NCBI RefSeq assembly: GCF_036178145.1
Contig: NZ_CP108067.1
Span: 9,563,001 to 9,627,000, forward strand
Reading direction: 5' to 3'
Length of the DNA stretch: 64,000 nucleotides
Source of the DNA: Streptomyces sp. NBC_00273
GTDB taxonomy: Bacteria > Actinomycetota > Actinomycetes > Streptomycetales > Streptomycetaceae
Position numbers and translations under genes: made by a program. The notes beneath the pieces were generated by a model, which worked only from the letters and a program-made list of their open reading frames with translations, was not told where the DNA came from and ran no database searches. Shown here in pieces: positions 16,793-25,461 of the stretch. How positions within the stretch are numbered: the stretch's first letter is position 1; every line of letters starts with the position of its first letter.

Positions 16793-17011
16793 CCGTCTTC
16801 AAGGATGTCGCCATCCGCGTCGCGCGGCGCATGTGTCAGCCGCGCCGATCTGACACAACCGCAAGACCGCATGCCGCGATCTCTGATGGGTTATGACGTG
16901 ATCACATCGGAATGACTCGTGTAGGGCTGACGGCCAGGGATAAGGGTGCATCGCACCGCAGAGCGGTGACCGCCGTCCTTGCCTGCGTCGAGCGAGAACC
17001 GCTGCGGTTGA

Positions 17012-17599
17012 TCAGCGCTTAAGCAGTGCGGCCGACACCTCGGCCAGATACGTGGGGTCGGTGGGCACGGCGCCCGGTACCGCATGGGCGAGCTGGGCGT
17101 GGCCCAGGTAGCTCGTGTAGGCGAAGAAGCCGCGGCGGCGTGCCTCGGGGGCAGGGAATCCGAGCAGTTCGAAGAGGTGGGCGAGGTAGCCGACCCTGCG
17201 TTCGGTGACGCGGGCGAGTGCGGCTGCAACCTCGGGATGGTCGCTGGCAGCCAGCAGCCGCACCTCCCGCGGGTCGTCGACCGCGGCGGCGGTTGCCCCG
17301 CGCAGGAGCGCGTCGAGCCGGGCGGCGGGGTCGGGCTCGACCGCCTCCATCGCTCGGATGATCCGCTCGGTGGACGACTCCTCCCAGCGCGCGAGTGCGG
17401 CGGCTACGAGGGCATCGCGGTTGGCGAAGTGCCAGTAGAAGCTGCCTTTGGTGGTACCGAGTCCGGCCGCGAGAGGCTCCACCGCCACCGCGGCGAGGCC
17501 GCGTTCGACCAGCGCGGCAAGGGCGGCGTCGGCCCAGTCGTCGGCGGTGAGCCGCTCGCGGGCGAGGCGGTGCTCCTGCTGGCCGGATGATTCGCTCAC
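17012..17599 (-). CDS. TetR-family transcriptional regulator
   Basis: A 195-residue TetR regulator from GTG 17599. The HTH covers residues ~17-65: LTADDWADAALAALVERGLA then VEPLAAGLGTTKGSFYWHFA with the conserved TKGSFYWHF recognition motif. The ligand domain is helical (RLLAASDHPEVAAALARVTE). Its start codon lies 6 bp from a palindrome that is repeated once more towards the divergent DUF2867 gene, so autorepression and repression of that neighbour are very likely. Confidence 0.9.
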   Translation of the reverse strand: MSESSGQQEHRLARERLTADDWADAALAALVERGLAAVAVEPLAAGLGTTKGSFYWHFANRDALVAAALARWEESSTERIIRAMEAVEPDPAARLDALLRGATAAAVDDPREVRLLAASDHPEVAAALARVTERRVGYLAHLFELLGFPAPEARRRGFFAYTSYLGHAQLAHAVPGAVPTDPTYLAEVSAALLKR

Positions 17600-17604
17600 A
17601 TCTC

Positions 17605-17643
17605 CATACGCTACCGTATGGTGGAAACATACGCTCCCGTATG
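17605..17643. promoter_or_regulatory. Tandem TetR operator
   Basis: Two perfect-arm palindromes, CATACG-N5-GTATG at 17605-17620 and again at 17628-17643, centres 23 bp apart (about two helical turns). They fill the gap between the divergent TetR (17599) and DUF2867 (17654) starts. Confidence 0.75.
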
Positions 17644-17653
17644 GAGGTCCGGC

Positions 17654-18538
17654 ATGCGCGCGGTACGCAACGTTCACGAACGGATCATCCCGGCATCAGC
17701 CGACTGCGTCGGGGCGCTCCTCGACCGGGTGTCTGCACCCGACGACCCCATCTTCCCCACCCCGGTCTGGCCTGCGATGGTCCTCGACCGTCCGCTTGGC
17801 GTCGGCGCGGATGGCGGCCACGGCCGGGTCCGTTACTGCGTCACCGCGTACGTGCCGGGCCGCTCCGTACGCTTCGACACCACCGGTGGGGCGATGGGGC
17901 AGGGGTATCACCGTTTCGACGTCGAACCGCTCGGCACTGACCGGTGCCGGGTCGTCCACGTTCTCGAACTGACGATGCCGGTACGGCGGTTTCTCCAGTG
18001 GAAGATGGCGATCCAGCCGGTGCACGACACGATGATCGAGGAGGTCTTCGACAACATCGAACGGGGCGCCCTCGGCCGTCCGCCCCACGCGCCGACCCGT
18101 CGACGGCCGCGCGCACTGCTGGTCAACTGGCTGTTCTGGGCCCGACCGCGCGCCGTTCCCGTGCCTTCACACGCCCGGCTGCTGCACGAGGACGTACCCC
18201 GGCCGGACTTCGCCGACGCCTGGCGCCTGCCCGTGCCACCGGGGATGTCCCGCGACCCACGGGACTGGAGGCACTTGCTGCCGTTCCCCGTACGCGGCAC
18301 CGCCGACCGCGAGCTCATGACCGGCAAGGACGCATCCCACCTGGACTTCCGCTCCTCGATCGTGATCGAGGACGACACCGTGACCCTGGCAACGGCCGTA
18401 CGACTCCACAACACCCGTGGACGCCTGTACTTTGCGGTGGCGGGCCTCGCCCACCCGTATATGGCCCGCCTGATGCTGCGCCGGGCTCACCGCCGGCTTG
18501 CCTTCATAGCGCGACCGGCGGGCGAGCGGAACGCCTGA
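17654..18538 (+). CDS. DUF2867-domain protein
   Basis: A 294-residue protein from ATG 17654, preceded by GGAGG. The N-terminal ~150 residues resemble a hydrophobic-cavity (SRPBCC-like) domain (NVHERIIPASADCVGALLDR, YHRFDVEPLGTDRCRVVHVL). The C-terminal part carries the DUF2867 signature: DFADAWRLPVPPGMSRDPRD, HLDFRSSIVIEDDTVTLATA and RLYFAVAGLAHPYMARLMLR. DUF2867 proteins often accompany NAD-dependent epimerases but the biochemical role is unknown; here it stands alone. Control by the divergent TetR protein through the tandem operator is the clearest regulatory link in this part of the window. Confidence 0.82.
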   Translation: MRAVRNVHERIIPASADCVGALLDRVSAPDDPIFPTPVWPAMVLDRPLGVGADGGHGRVRYCVTAYVPGRSVRFDTTGGAMGQGYHRFDVEPLGTDRCRVVHVLELTMPVRRFLQWKMAIQPVHDTMIEEVFDNIERGALGRPPHAPTRRRPRALLVNWLFWARPRAVPVPSHARLLHEDVPRPDFADAWRLPVPPGMSRDPRDWRHLLPFPVRGTADRELMTGKDASHLDFRSSIVIEDDTVTLATAVRLHNTRGRLYFAVAGLAHPYMARLMLRRAHRRLAFIARPAGERNA

Positions 18539-18692
18539 GCACCGGCCGACCTGCGGCCCGGAGGTGACCGGCTCCGGTGACTGGAATACAAGCGCAGTAG
18601 CGGTAGTTGGGGCGGGGTGTTGCGGGACAGCAGGGTGCGGATCGCCCCGGTCCCGGGTTGTGGGGGTGCTTGGGGTGTCTGCTCGCCATGAC

Positions 18693-18812
18693 CGCGACCA
18701 TGGGCACCTGGTGGCATCCGCCGAGTCGCAGTTGCCGCACGGCCTGGTCCTTGACGGCGAACTCGTCGTCGGGGACATCGAAGCAGAGCGCTTGTCGTTC
18801 GAGGCGTCCGGT
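18693..18812 (+). pseudogene. ATP-dependent DNA ligase internal fragment (motif III)
   Basis: Plus-strand frame reads DHGHLVASAESQLPHGLVLD then GELVVGDIEAERLSFEAS, the nucleotidyltransferase motif-III region (LDGELV) of the short actinomycete ATP-dependent ligase family. No start, no flanking domains. The N-terminal part of what looks like the same type of gene is at 23579-23842. Confidence 0.6.
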
Positions 18813-18880
18813 CCGGCCGCGGGTCCTCCTCGCGGGCCGCCGTTCCGTGCGCCGGCGGGGCGGCTTCCCGGGGGACCGAT

Positions 18881-19120
18881 CACAGGAGGCCGGGTTTCCC
18901 ACTCGATGTGCCTCACCGTGCCCGTGAGTCCGAGGATGGTGGCGCCGGCCGAGCCGATCGCGACGAGTGCGGCTCCGATGTGACGGGTGAGCAGGAGGAC
19001 GGCGAGTGCGCTGAGGATTCCGCAGAGGACGGCGATGTCTGCCTGGAGCGCCGCACCATCCTGCTGGTGGCCGAAGCCCCCTCTCCTCGTATGTCGTCGG
19101 CCCGCCGTAAGAATAGACAT
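18881..19120 (-). pseudogene. Small two-helix membrane protein, C-terminus running into ligase remnant
   Basis: From ATG 19120: MSILTAGRRHTRRGGFGHQQ, then two hydrophobic segments (ADIAVLCGILSALAVLLLT and IGAALVAIGSAGATILGLTG) followed by VRHIEWETRPPV. The two-helix hairpin looks genuine. After ~80 residues the frame remains open for hundreds of bases but is low-complexity and lies antisense to the ligase fragment, so the natural end has probably been lost. Unknown function. Confidence 0.4.
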
Positions 19121-19492
19121 GTGCGCGAATAGCGGACTTGGGTGCGAAGAATTCCGGAGAACGGTTGTTACTCGATCAACTAGCCCGGGCGGGTGAGGCG
19201 GGCGAGGAGTGCGCCCGGTGGTGCGCCGGAGCACGCCGCGCCGTAGGTGCGGTTCCCGGGGCGGGTGGGTGTAGCGGTCAGTGAATGTCAGGGGCACGTT
19301 CGGGGGGAATGCGTGCAGTGTGCAGGCGAGTGTGACGGATATGTCCGTGTCTGGTAACCGGCGTCGGTGGGGGCTGCGGTGGGGTCCGTGTCGGGTCGAG
19401 AGTGTGGCCAACGGCTCACCCCGAGCCACCCCCGCAACTGCCTCTCCTCGCTGTTTCGGCTGGTGGGCACTGTTCTTGAGGGAGCGTCACCC
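19121..19492. other. Intergenic stretch upstream of the lamin-tail gene
   Basis: About 370 bp with no supported gene; it presumably holds promoters for the divergent membrane protein and for the secreted lamin-tail-domain protein. No clear operator is visible. Confidence 0.4.
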
Positions 19493-19957
19493 ATGTCTTC
19501 TGCTTCTTCCTCCGTTCGTCGTATCGCCGCTACCGTCGTGGCTGCCGGTGCCGTCGTCTCTGCCGTCGCGCTGCCGGCGGCCGCCGCGGATGGTGACCGT
19601 CACCACCAGCGGCCGCGGGTGGAGATCAGCCGGGTCCAGGCCGACAGCCCCGGACGTGACGACCACTCGAACCGCTCCCTGAACGCGGAGTGGGTGGAGA
19701 TCACCAACACCACCCGCGACGCCATCAACCTCCGCGGCTGGACCCTGCGTGACAGCGACGGCAACCGCTACCGCTTCGACAACGTCCGCATCGGTAGCCG
19801 CGCTACCATCCGCATCCACACCGGCAACGGCCGCGACACCCGCACCGACCTCTTTCAGGACCGCCGCGAGTACATCTGGGGCAACCGCGCCGACACCGCC
19901 ACCCTGCGCGACGACCGCGGCCGCACCGTCGACACCGAAACCTGGGGCCGCCGCTAA
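19493..19957 (+). CDS. Secreted lamin-tail-domain (LTD) protein
   Basis: A 154-residue exported protein from ATG 19493, with a ribosome site GAGGGAG upstream. The signal peptide is typical (RRIAATVVAAGAVVSAVALP, AAAA cleavage). The mature part is a lamin-tail domain: LNAEWVEITNTTRDAINLRG, WTLRDSDGNRYRFDNVRIGS, ATIRIHTGNGRDTRTDLF, EYIWGNRADTATLRDDRGRT. LTDs are immunoglobulin-like folds; in bacteria they are found in secreted or surface proteins and nucleases, sometimes alone as here. Probably a small extracellular binding protein. Two hairpins follow the stop. Confidence 0.88.
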   Translation: MSSASSSVRRIAATVVAAGAVVSAVALPAAAADGDRHHQRPRVEISRVQADSPGRDDHSNRSLNAEWVEITNTTRDAINLRGWTLRDSDGNRYRFDNVRIGSRATIRIHTGNGRDTRTDLFQDRREYIWGNRADTATLRDDRGRTVDTETWGRR

Positions 19958-19966
19958 CCCCCACCA

Positions 19967-19990
19967 CACGCAGGCCGCAGAGCCTGCGTG
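19967..19990 (+). terminator. Hairpin after the LTD gene
   Basis: Perfect 9-bp stem (CACGCAGGC / GCCTGCGTG) with a 6-nt loop, 10 bp after the stop codon. No U-tract, which is usual for streptomycete terminators. Confidence 0.6.
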
Positions 19991-20049
19991 ACATGACCCA
20001 CCCGCAGCCGGACCGCATGGCAACCAGCCACTGACCGGCACGCGCACAC

Positions 20050-20078
20050 GGGCCGTCGCCTCGACCAGGCGACGGCCC
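20050..20078 (+). terminator. Second hairpin after the LTD gene
   Basis: Perfect 11-bp stem (GGGCCGTCGCC / GGCGACGGCCC) around a 7-nt loop. It could end transcription of the LTD gene as a back-up; no gene on the minus strand ends here. Confidence 0.6.
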
Positions 20079-20315
20079 GCACTGCTGCGTCCGGCAGGCG
20101 GTCCGAAGGGGGCTACCCGCGGTGTCGTCTTGCCCGAAGGCGGTGACGGCGATGGGGTGCCAGCCCTCCTCCCTGGTGGCTGTCCCGGCCTGTTCGGACC
20201 GCTCGAAGGCTGACCAGGCACCAGCTGGGCGGATGGGGACGTTCACGTGTACGCCGACGGAACGCGCCCGGCGGGGTTCCTTGGTGACCGGCACGACCGG
20301 GAGGACGCTGGTGGC

Positions 20316-20528
20316 GTGACCAGGAAGATCGTTCGGCGGTGCTCTCAGTGCGGCAGCAGGTTCCCTCCGGAATCGAGGAGGTCGCGTCGGTACTGCACAG
20401 CGACCTGCCGCACGAGGGCTTGGCGGTAGTTGTCCGCCCATCGGGCCGCCCTCGACGCCGGCGGCGAGGCGATGCGGGCCCTGCTCGCAGGTGACCCCCA
20501 CCCTTGGCCCCAGTTCAAGTGCGCCTAG
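20316..20528 (+). pseudogene. Small zinc-knuckle protein with in-frame amber codon
   Basis: From GTG 20316: VTRKIVRRCSQCGSRFPPES then RRYCTATCRTRAWR, a Cys4 treble-clef-like knuckle (CSQCG and YCTATC). A TAG at 20427-20429 interrupts the frame, but the same frame continues with coding character (LSAHRAALDAGGEAMRALLA, GDPHPWPQFKCA) to TAG 20526. The knuckle resembles the two in the protein at 51123-51434. One nonsense change is the simplest explanation. Confidence 0.45.
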
Positions 20529-20855
20529 CGCACCTCGGCCGGGTACTCCAGCGGCGCGCCATCCGGCCTGCGGAAGCGGCGGGCAGCCGGCACAGCTCGT
20601 CGAAGTGCAGGACGAGGGCATGGCGTCGCCGCCAATCCGGTTCAGAAGACGTCACAGCAAGCACCTCCCTGCTGTGAGCGTCCCCCTCGCGGCGGTCGGC
20701 CATCGGATGACGAAGGGGAGTTCCGGTAAGCCTTCTGAACCCGTGCACACCCACCGGCCAATGTCAGTGGCTGTCTGTAGCATCCGTGGCCAGGTTGGTG
20801 ACCCGTCCACCCGCAATGCGGAGGGACGGGGCCGTGAACGGGCTGCGAGGAGCGT
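20529..20855. other. Upstream region of the WD40 gene
   Basis: About 330 bp. I looked for the missing ATPase part of a STAND protein in all frames and found no P-loop, Walker B or other recognisable motif. A ribosome site (GAGGAG) ends the stretch before GTG 20856. Confidence 0.45.
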
Positions 20856-23363
20856 GTGGCGATGGCGAACGGTAACAAGGCCGTCGGGCCGACGCTGGAT
20901 TCCGACGACGAAGCCGCGCTGTTGCGGCCGTTGGCGTTCGCCGAAGGCGGGGGTCTGCCACTTGCCCTGTGGGTGGTCCTGGCACGTGCCCTGTCGGGTC
21001 ACCCGTGGACGGCTCAGGACGTGAGCGTGTTCCGGGACCGGGCGGGCGAACTCCTGGTCGAGACCCAGACACCGGAGGGTGTGGCCTACCGGTTGCGTGC
21101 CCGGGGAGCTCGGTCGGACGAGCAGCAGACACAACGGGCGGTCACGAGCGCGCTGCTGGCCGAGGTGCCCCTTGACCGGGACGGCGGGCACCGCGACTGG
21201 CTGGCTGCCGCACCGTACATCGTCGACCATCTCGCCGCCCACGCCGCCGCGGCCGGTGCCCTGGACGAGATGCTCGAGGACGCCGAGTACATGGTGCACG
21301 CGGCCCCGCGGGGGCTGCTCCGCGCGCTCAACATCCCAGGCTCGTCCCAGGAGACGGTGCGGCGGAGTATCTACCGGGCATCCGTCCAGGTCCATGCCAC
21401 CGCGACCCTGCCCGAAAGACGGGACATCCTCGCCATCGACGCCGCGCGCCACGGTGAGACCGGCCTCGCCCGGGAGCTGTCTCGCGGCCGCCCGTGGCGG
21501 CCGCGCTGGGCGACCGGCACGATGGTTCATCCAGCGCTGCGCTTCACCAAGACGGGACCGGGCGTGGACGCCGCCGCGTGCACCGTCATCGACGGGCGTC
21601 CCCACGCGGTGACCGGCTGCTACGACGCGAACGTCCGCGTGTGGGACCTGGTCGACGGAACCGAACGCCTTGTCATCACCGAGGACGACGGGGTCTACGC
21701 ACTGGACTGCGTCGAGATCGACGGGCGTCCCCATGTCGTCACAGGAACCTGCTCCGGCGGCCTACGGGTGTGGGATCTGGATACCGGGGCCGAGCGGTTC
21801 GCCCTCGGAGGTCACAAGGGTTGGATACACGCGGTGGGCTGCACGGTGATCGACGGCCGGCCGCACGCCGTCACTGCGGGAGAGGACTGCCTGGTCCGGC
21901 TGTGGGACCTGGTCGATGGGTCGGAACGTGCGCGGATGCCCGGCCACACCGAGGAAGTACGAGCGGTGGCGTTCAGCGAGGTCGCCGGCCGCCCCGTGGC
22001 CGTGACCGGGGGCTATGACAACACGGTGAGGCTGTGGGACCTGGAGGACGGCGTCGAGCGGGCCGTGCTCACCGGTCACACGTCGGCCGTCTACTCGGTG
22101 GCTTGCACGGTGATCGACGGCATCCCCCACGCCATCACCGGGAGCGGCGGGGAGCAGGCGGCACGGGTCTGGTGCCTGACCGACGGCTCGCAGCGCGCCG
22201 TGCTGGACGGGCACACCTCGTGGATAGCTGCCGTGAGCTGCTTCGACCTCGGCGGACGCCCGCACGTGTTGACCGCCGGTGGTGACTGCACGGTGCACGT
22301 GTGGGATCTGACCGAGGACACGGAGCGCGCCGTCCTGACCGGACACCACGGCTATGTGGACACGCTGGCCAGCACGGAGATCGACGGGCGCCCGTACGCT
22401 GTGAGCGGCGGCCATTCCGCGGCCCCGCGCGTATGGGACCTGGGTGACGCCGCCCTGCCCGCGGGACGCAAGGGCCACACCGGGACCGTGCAGGCCGTGG
22501 ACGCCGTGGAGATCGACGGCCGTCCGCACGTCGTCACCGGAGGCGACACCACAATACGGGTCTGGGACCTGGCCGATGGGACGGAACGAGGCACCCTGCC
22601 CCACGGACACCGTGTGGAGGCGCTGGCGTGCACAACGGTCCACGACAGCCCCTACGCTGCCGTCGGAGGCTGCTGCGGCGTCGCCCGGGTCTGGGACCTC
22701 GCCGCAGGGACCGGGCTTCGGGACCTTCCCGGACCCGACCGCCGGGTGGAGACCGTGGCGTGGGCGGATGTCAACGGCCGTCCCTACGTGGTCACCTCCG
22801 ACCAGGACCGCACCGTACACGTGTGGGATCTGGACGAGGACGTGGAGCACCCGCTCCACAGCGACCGCACCCGGTCGGCGGTGCGGGCCATGGAGCCCGT
22901 CACCATCGACGGCCGCCCCCACCTCCTCACGGGCAGTGATGACGCCGCACTGCGGCTGTGGAAGCTCACGGAGAAGGGCCGACGTGTCACCGCCACCGTC
23001 CACACAGGGCACCACTGGATACGGGCACTCGCCGGCACCGTCCTGGAGGGCCGTCCCCACGCGTTGACCGTGGGAGGGAACGACACCGCAGTACAAGTGT
23101 GGGATCTGACGGACGGCACCCTGAGTTCCACCCTTGCGGGACACCCGTCAGGAGTTCTCGCGGTGGCCTGCACCACGCGGGACGACCGTACGGACGCCAT
23201 CACCTTGGACGGCAGCGGTACGGTCCACGTCTGGGATCTCGCGCCGGCCCGACTCCGGGAGAAGGTCGCGCTGCCGACGCGGGCCCAGTGCGTGGCTGCC
23301 GTCGGCCAAGGCCTCGTCATCGGCATGGGCGACGACGTGGTCGTACTTGACCGCAATCGCTGA
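20856..23363 (+). CDS. WD40-repeat protein, sensor half of a STAND-type NTPase
   Basis: 835 residues from GTG 20856 (ATG 20862 also possible), ribosome site GAGGAG. Residues ~1-200 are helical and read like the winged-helix/linker that follows the ATPase in NACHT- or NB-ARC-WD40 proteins (LPLALWVVLARALSGHPWTA, YIVDHLAAHAAAAGALDEML, APRGLLRALNIPGSSQETVR). From ~225 on there are 13 clear WD-type repeats, each built on IDGRPHAVTG...VRVWDL.DGTERAVLTGH, and a final strand (GLVIGMGDDVVVLDRN), i.e. 14 blades or two seven-bladed propellers. No P-loop is present in the chain or upstream. It may be a stand-alone scaffold or the surviving part of a larger signalling/defence ATPase. Cytosolic. Confidence 0.82.
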   Translation: MAMANGNKAVGPTLDSDDEAALLRPLAFAEGGGLPLALWVVLARALSGHPWTAQDVSVFRDRAGELLVETQTPEGVAYRLRARGARSDEQQTQRAVTSALLAEVPLDRDGGHRDWLAAAPYIVDHLAAHAAAAGALDEMLEDAEYMVHAAPRGLLRALNIPGSSQETVRRSIYRASVQVHATATLPERRDILAIDAARHGETGLARELSRGRPWRPRWATGTMVHPALRFTKTGPGVDAAACTVIDGRPHAVTGCYDANVRVWDLVDGTERLVITEDDGVYALDCVEIDGRPHVVTGTCSGGLRVWDLDTGAERFALGGHKGWIHAVGCTVIDGRPHAVTAGEDCLVRLWDLVDGSERARMPGHTEEVRAVAFSEVAGRPVAVTGGYDNTVRLWDLEDGVERAVLTGHTSAVYSVACTVIDGIPHAITGSGGEQAARVWCLTDGSQRAVLDGHTSWIAAVSCFDLGGRPHVLTAGGDCTVHVWDLTEDTERAVLTGHHGYVDTLASTEIDGRPYAVSGGHSAAPRVWDLGDAALPAGRKGHTGTVQAVDAVEIDGRPHVVTGGDTTIRVWDLADGTERGTLPHGHRVEALACTTVHDSPYAAVGGCCGVARVWDLAAGTGLRDLPGPDRRVETVAWADVNGRPYVVTSDQDRTVHVWDLDEDVEHPLHSDRTRSAVRAMEPVTIDGRPHLLTGSDDAALRLWKLTEKGRRVTATVHTGHHWIRALAGTVLEGRPHALTVGGNDTAVQVWDLTDGTLSSTLAGHPSGVLAVACTTRDDRTDAITLDGSGTVHVWDLAPARLREKVALPTRAQCVAAVGQGLVIGMGDDVVVLDRNR

Positions 23364-23578
23364 GGCAGGAACGGGGTGGACGGTGACGCATCCCGGTGCC
23401 GCGAGCAGCGCGGTATGGAGCAGGGGCAGGGACCGGCGACGCCTGCCGCCACCGTGCCGCGGAAGCCCCGCAGGGCGCCTCTGACGGGTCCGGCGCCCTC
23501 GGATGGATGATGCGACGGTCGTCCTGCAGAGCCGCCTCCGGCTGGTCTGGCGGACCCTGAAAGAGGGGCGGGCAAGCC
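23364..23578. other. Spacer after the WD40 gene
   Basis: About 215 bp; no gene or clear terminator recognised. Confidence 0.35.
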
Positions 23579-23842
23579 GTGAGGGAGGCCCCTGTGACGC
23601 TCGGGCCGCCAGTGGAGCTGATGCTGGCGCAGGCCGCGGAAGCCGTGCCAGGCCCGGCCGCTTTGCGGGCGGGGGTGGCGTACGAGCAGAAGCTGGACGG
23701 GCACCGGGCGCTGCTGTTCACCGCGACCGTGCCGGGCGGCACGGCGCTGGTGCAGACCCGCCGCGGGGCGCTGGTCCAGGAGTGGCCTGCCCAGGGCGGC
23801 GTGAGGAACCGTGCAGTTGCCCCGCCAGTCATGTTCAGGTGA
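23579..23842 (+). pseudogene. ATP-dependent DNA ligase N-terminal remnant (motif I)
   Basis: Starts at GTG 23579 or 23594 with VTLGPPVELMLAQAAEAVPG, then GVAYEQKLDGHRALLFTATV, in which KLDGHR is the adenylation motif I (KxDGxR) with the catalytic Lys, then LVQTRRGALVQ. The homology ends there and the frame stops after ~15 unrelated residues. Only ~70 residues of a ~300-residue ligase remain. The motif-III fragment at 18693 is a separate piece, about 4.9 kb upstream. Confidence 0.65.
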
Positions 23843-23905
23843 CCGCCCCATGTCCAGGCCCTGCTTTAGAGTGATCGTTTGACTCCGGAGAAGGTGGGGC
23901 GACTT

Positions 23906-25222
23906 GTGAAGTTCAGTACTGCACAGCGGTGTTATGTGTTCGTCGCGGTCTTGGCGATGGCAGCCGCCGGCTGTACGAAGGAACCGGCTCCGAACGCCGT
24001 GGGCGCTGCTCCACCGGCGTCCACCGGCACATCTGGCAAGCCACCGCGGGCCGTGCACGATCCGCCGGCACGTTTCGATGGCGGCGCCGGTGTTCTCATG
24101 CCGCAGGAGGCGAGGTCGGGCCGGCTGACATGGCCGGGGGGAGGGACGCCGGTGGCTCTCTACAAGCAGACGGCATATGTGGCTCTGCCTGATCGTGTCC
24201 TGGCGGTCGACACGGCTAGCGGCGCGGTCACCACCGCGGTCACTTCTGAGGCCGAGCCGCTCGTGAAGTTGACCCCGAACCTTGAGAACGACCTCCCGGC
24301 CCCCTTTGTCACCGGAGCTGAGTCACCGCTGGTCCTCACCACCTTCTTCGTTCACCAGCCGGGCGTCGGAACGCAGGCCCCGCGTGCCTTCCTGGAGTTC
24401 ACGGCGATCCCCACAGCCGCGGGCGCCACCCCGTGGCGGATGCCGCTGGAGCTTCCGGAGTGGACGAAGCGTAGCCAGGCTCCGATCGCTTCTTCGGTCG
24501 TCGGGGTGTCGGGCAAGGTCGCTGTCTTCACGCTGTTTCCCACCCGGTCGACGGTCTCATCCGGAGCCACCACCTATGCCGTCGATCTCGACAGCCATCG
24601 TGTGCTGTGGACCAAAGACCTGTTCCAGGCGGCGTCGGTCACGGACGGCATCGTGACGGGCGAGACGCGGGACAAGGCCGACAGCGACTACTCGGCCGTG
24701 GCCGGATACGACCTGGCCACCGGTGCCGAGAAGTGGCGGGCGGAGGACCGCATCAACCTCCAGGTGACGCCGGCGGGGCCCCACCTCGTTCTGGCCACGG
24801 CGAAGAACAAGTCCGACTTCCGGATCCAGTACCGCCAGCTCCTCGACCCCGCCACCGGCAAGGTGAAGCGGGATCTGCCGGACGACCTTCCCGGCAGTGA
24901 CTGTGCTCACGACGGCGCGAGCACCCTCGTGTGTGCCGGGCGTAGCCCCGAGTCCTATGCCTGGGCCGTCGACGACACCACTGGTGCCACCCGTTGGCAA
25001 CTGCCGGACAAGAACGCCGGCCGCATCGCACCCCAGGTGACCACGGTGTGGCACGGGCGGATCTACGGCAAGACCAGTGACGGCCCCCTCACCTTGGACG
25101 CACGTACCGGCGCCGACCTACCGACACGGCCCGGCGTCGCCCCCTACCTGGTCAACGAGTACATCGGACTGGCCCTCTCCGATGGCGGCGACGCCTTGAC
25201 GGCCTACCCGGCCAACGGATGA
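23906..25222 (+). CDS. Lipoprotein with PQQ-like beta-propeller
   Basis: A 438-residue lipoprotein from GTG 23906. The signal ends in a lipobox (VFVAVLAMAAAGCTKEPAPN), so the chain is anchored by its N-terminal Cys to the outer face of the membrane. A low-complexity Pro/Ala spacer follows. The rest shows propeller-like repeats: YKQTAYVALPDRVLAVDTAS, TTYAVDLDSHRVLWTKDLFQ, VAGYDLATGAEKWRAEDRIN, YAWAVDDTTGATRWQLPDKN, MTVWHGRIYGKTSDGPL-type strands. The A-x-D-x-x-T-G-x-x-x-W pattern is that of PQQ-like repeats, usually non-enzymatic in such lipoproteins. Probably a ligand or protein sensor/scaffold at the cell surface. No operon partner. Confidence 0.82.
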   Translation: MKFSTAQRCYVFVAVLAMAAAGCTKEPAPNAVGAAPPASTGTSGKPPRAVHDPPARFDGGAGVLMPQEARSGRLTWPGGGTPVALYKQTAYVALPDRVLAVDTASGAVTTAVTSEAEPLVKLTPNLENDLPAPFVTGAESPLVLTTFFVHQPGVGTQAPRAFLEFTAIPTAAGATPWRMPLELPEWTKRSQAPIASSVVGVSGKVAVFTLFPTRSTVSSGATTYAVDLDSHRVLWTKDLFQAASVTDGIVTGETRDKADSDYSAVAGYDLATGAEKWRAEDRINLQVTPAGPHLVLATAKNKSDFRIQYRQLLDPATGKVKRDLPDDLPGSDCAHDGASTLVCAGRSPESYAWAVDDTTGATRWQLPDKNAGRIAPQVTTVWHGRIYGKTSDGPLTLDARTGADLPTRPGVAPYLVNEYIGLALSDGGDALTAYPANG

Positions 25223-25461
25223 CTGTGACATCAGGAGGGCCCCGGTCGTGGAGGATGCAGAAATCGGCCTGGGGTGGCGGACTGCTCGGACCGTCGATCG
25301 GGGAAGGCGATCCGCCGTTTTCTGGCCGTTGGCACTGGCTTCCTGCTCCACTGGGATGAGCGCCATCACCCCGCCTGGCCGCGGCCTGGCCGGAAACCAG
25401 CTGTCCCCTCCAACGGTCCTGGGCCCCAGGACTGATCCGCCCCGGGCCGTGAGCTTGTGCT

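Noticed and set aside
21762..23144. Long minus-strand open frame opposite the WD40 gene
   Set aside because: It mirrors the WD repeats (periodic GQ/VP residues) and has no independent motif; a typical high-GC shadow.
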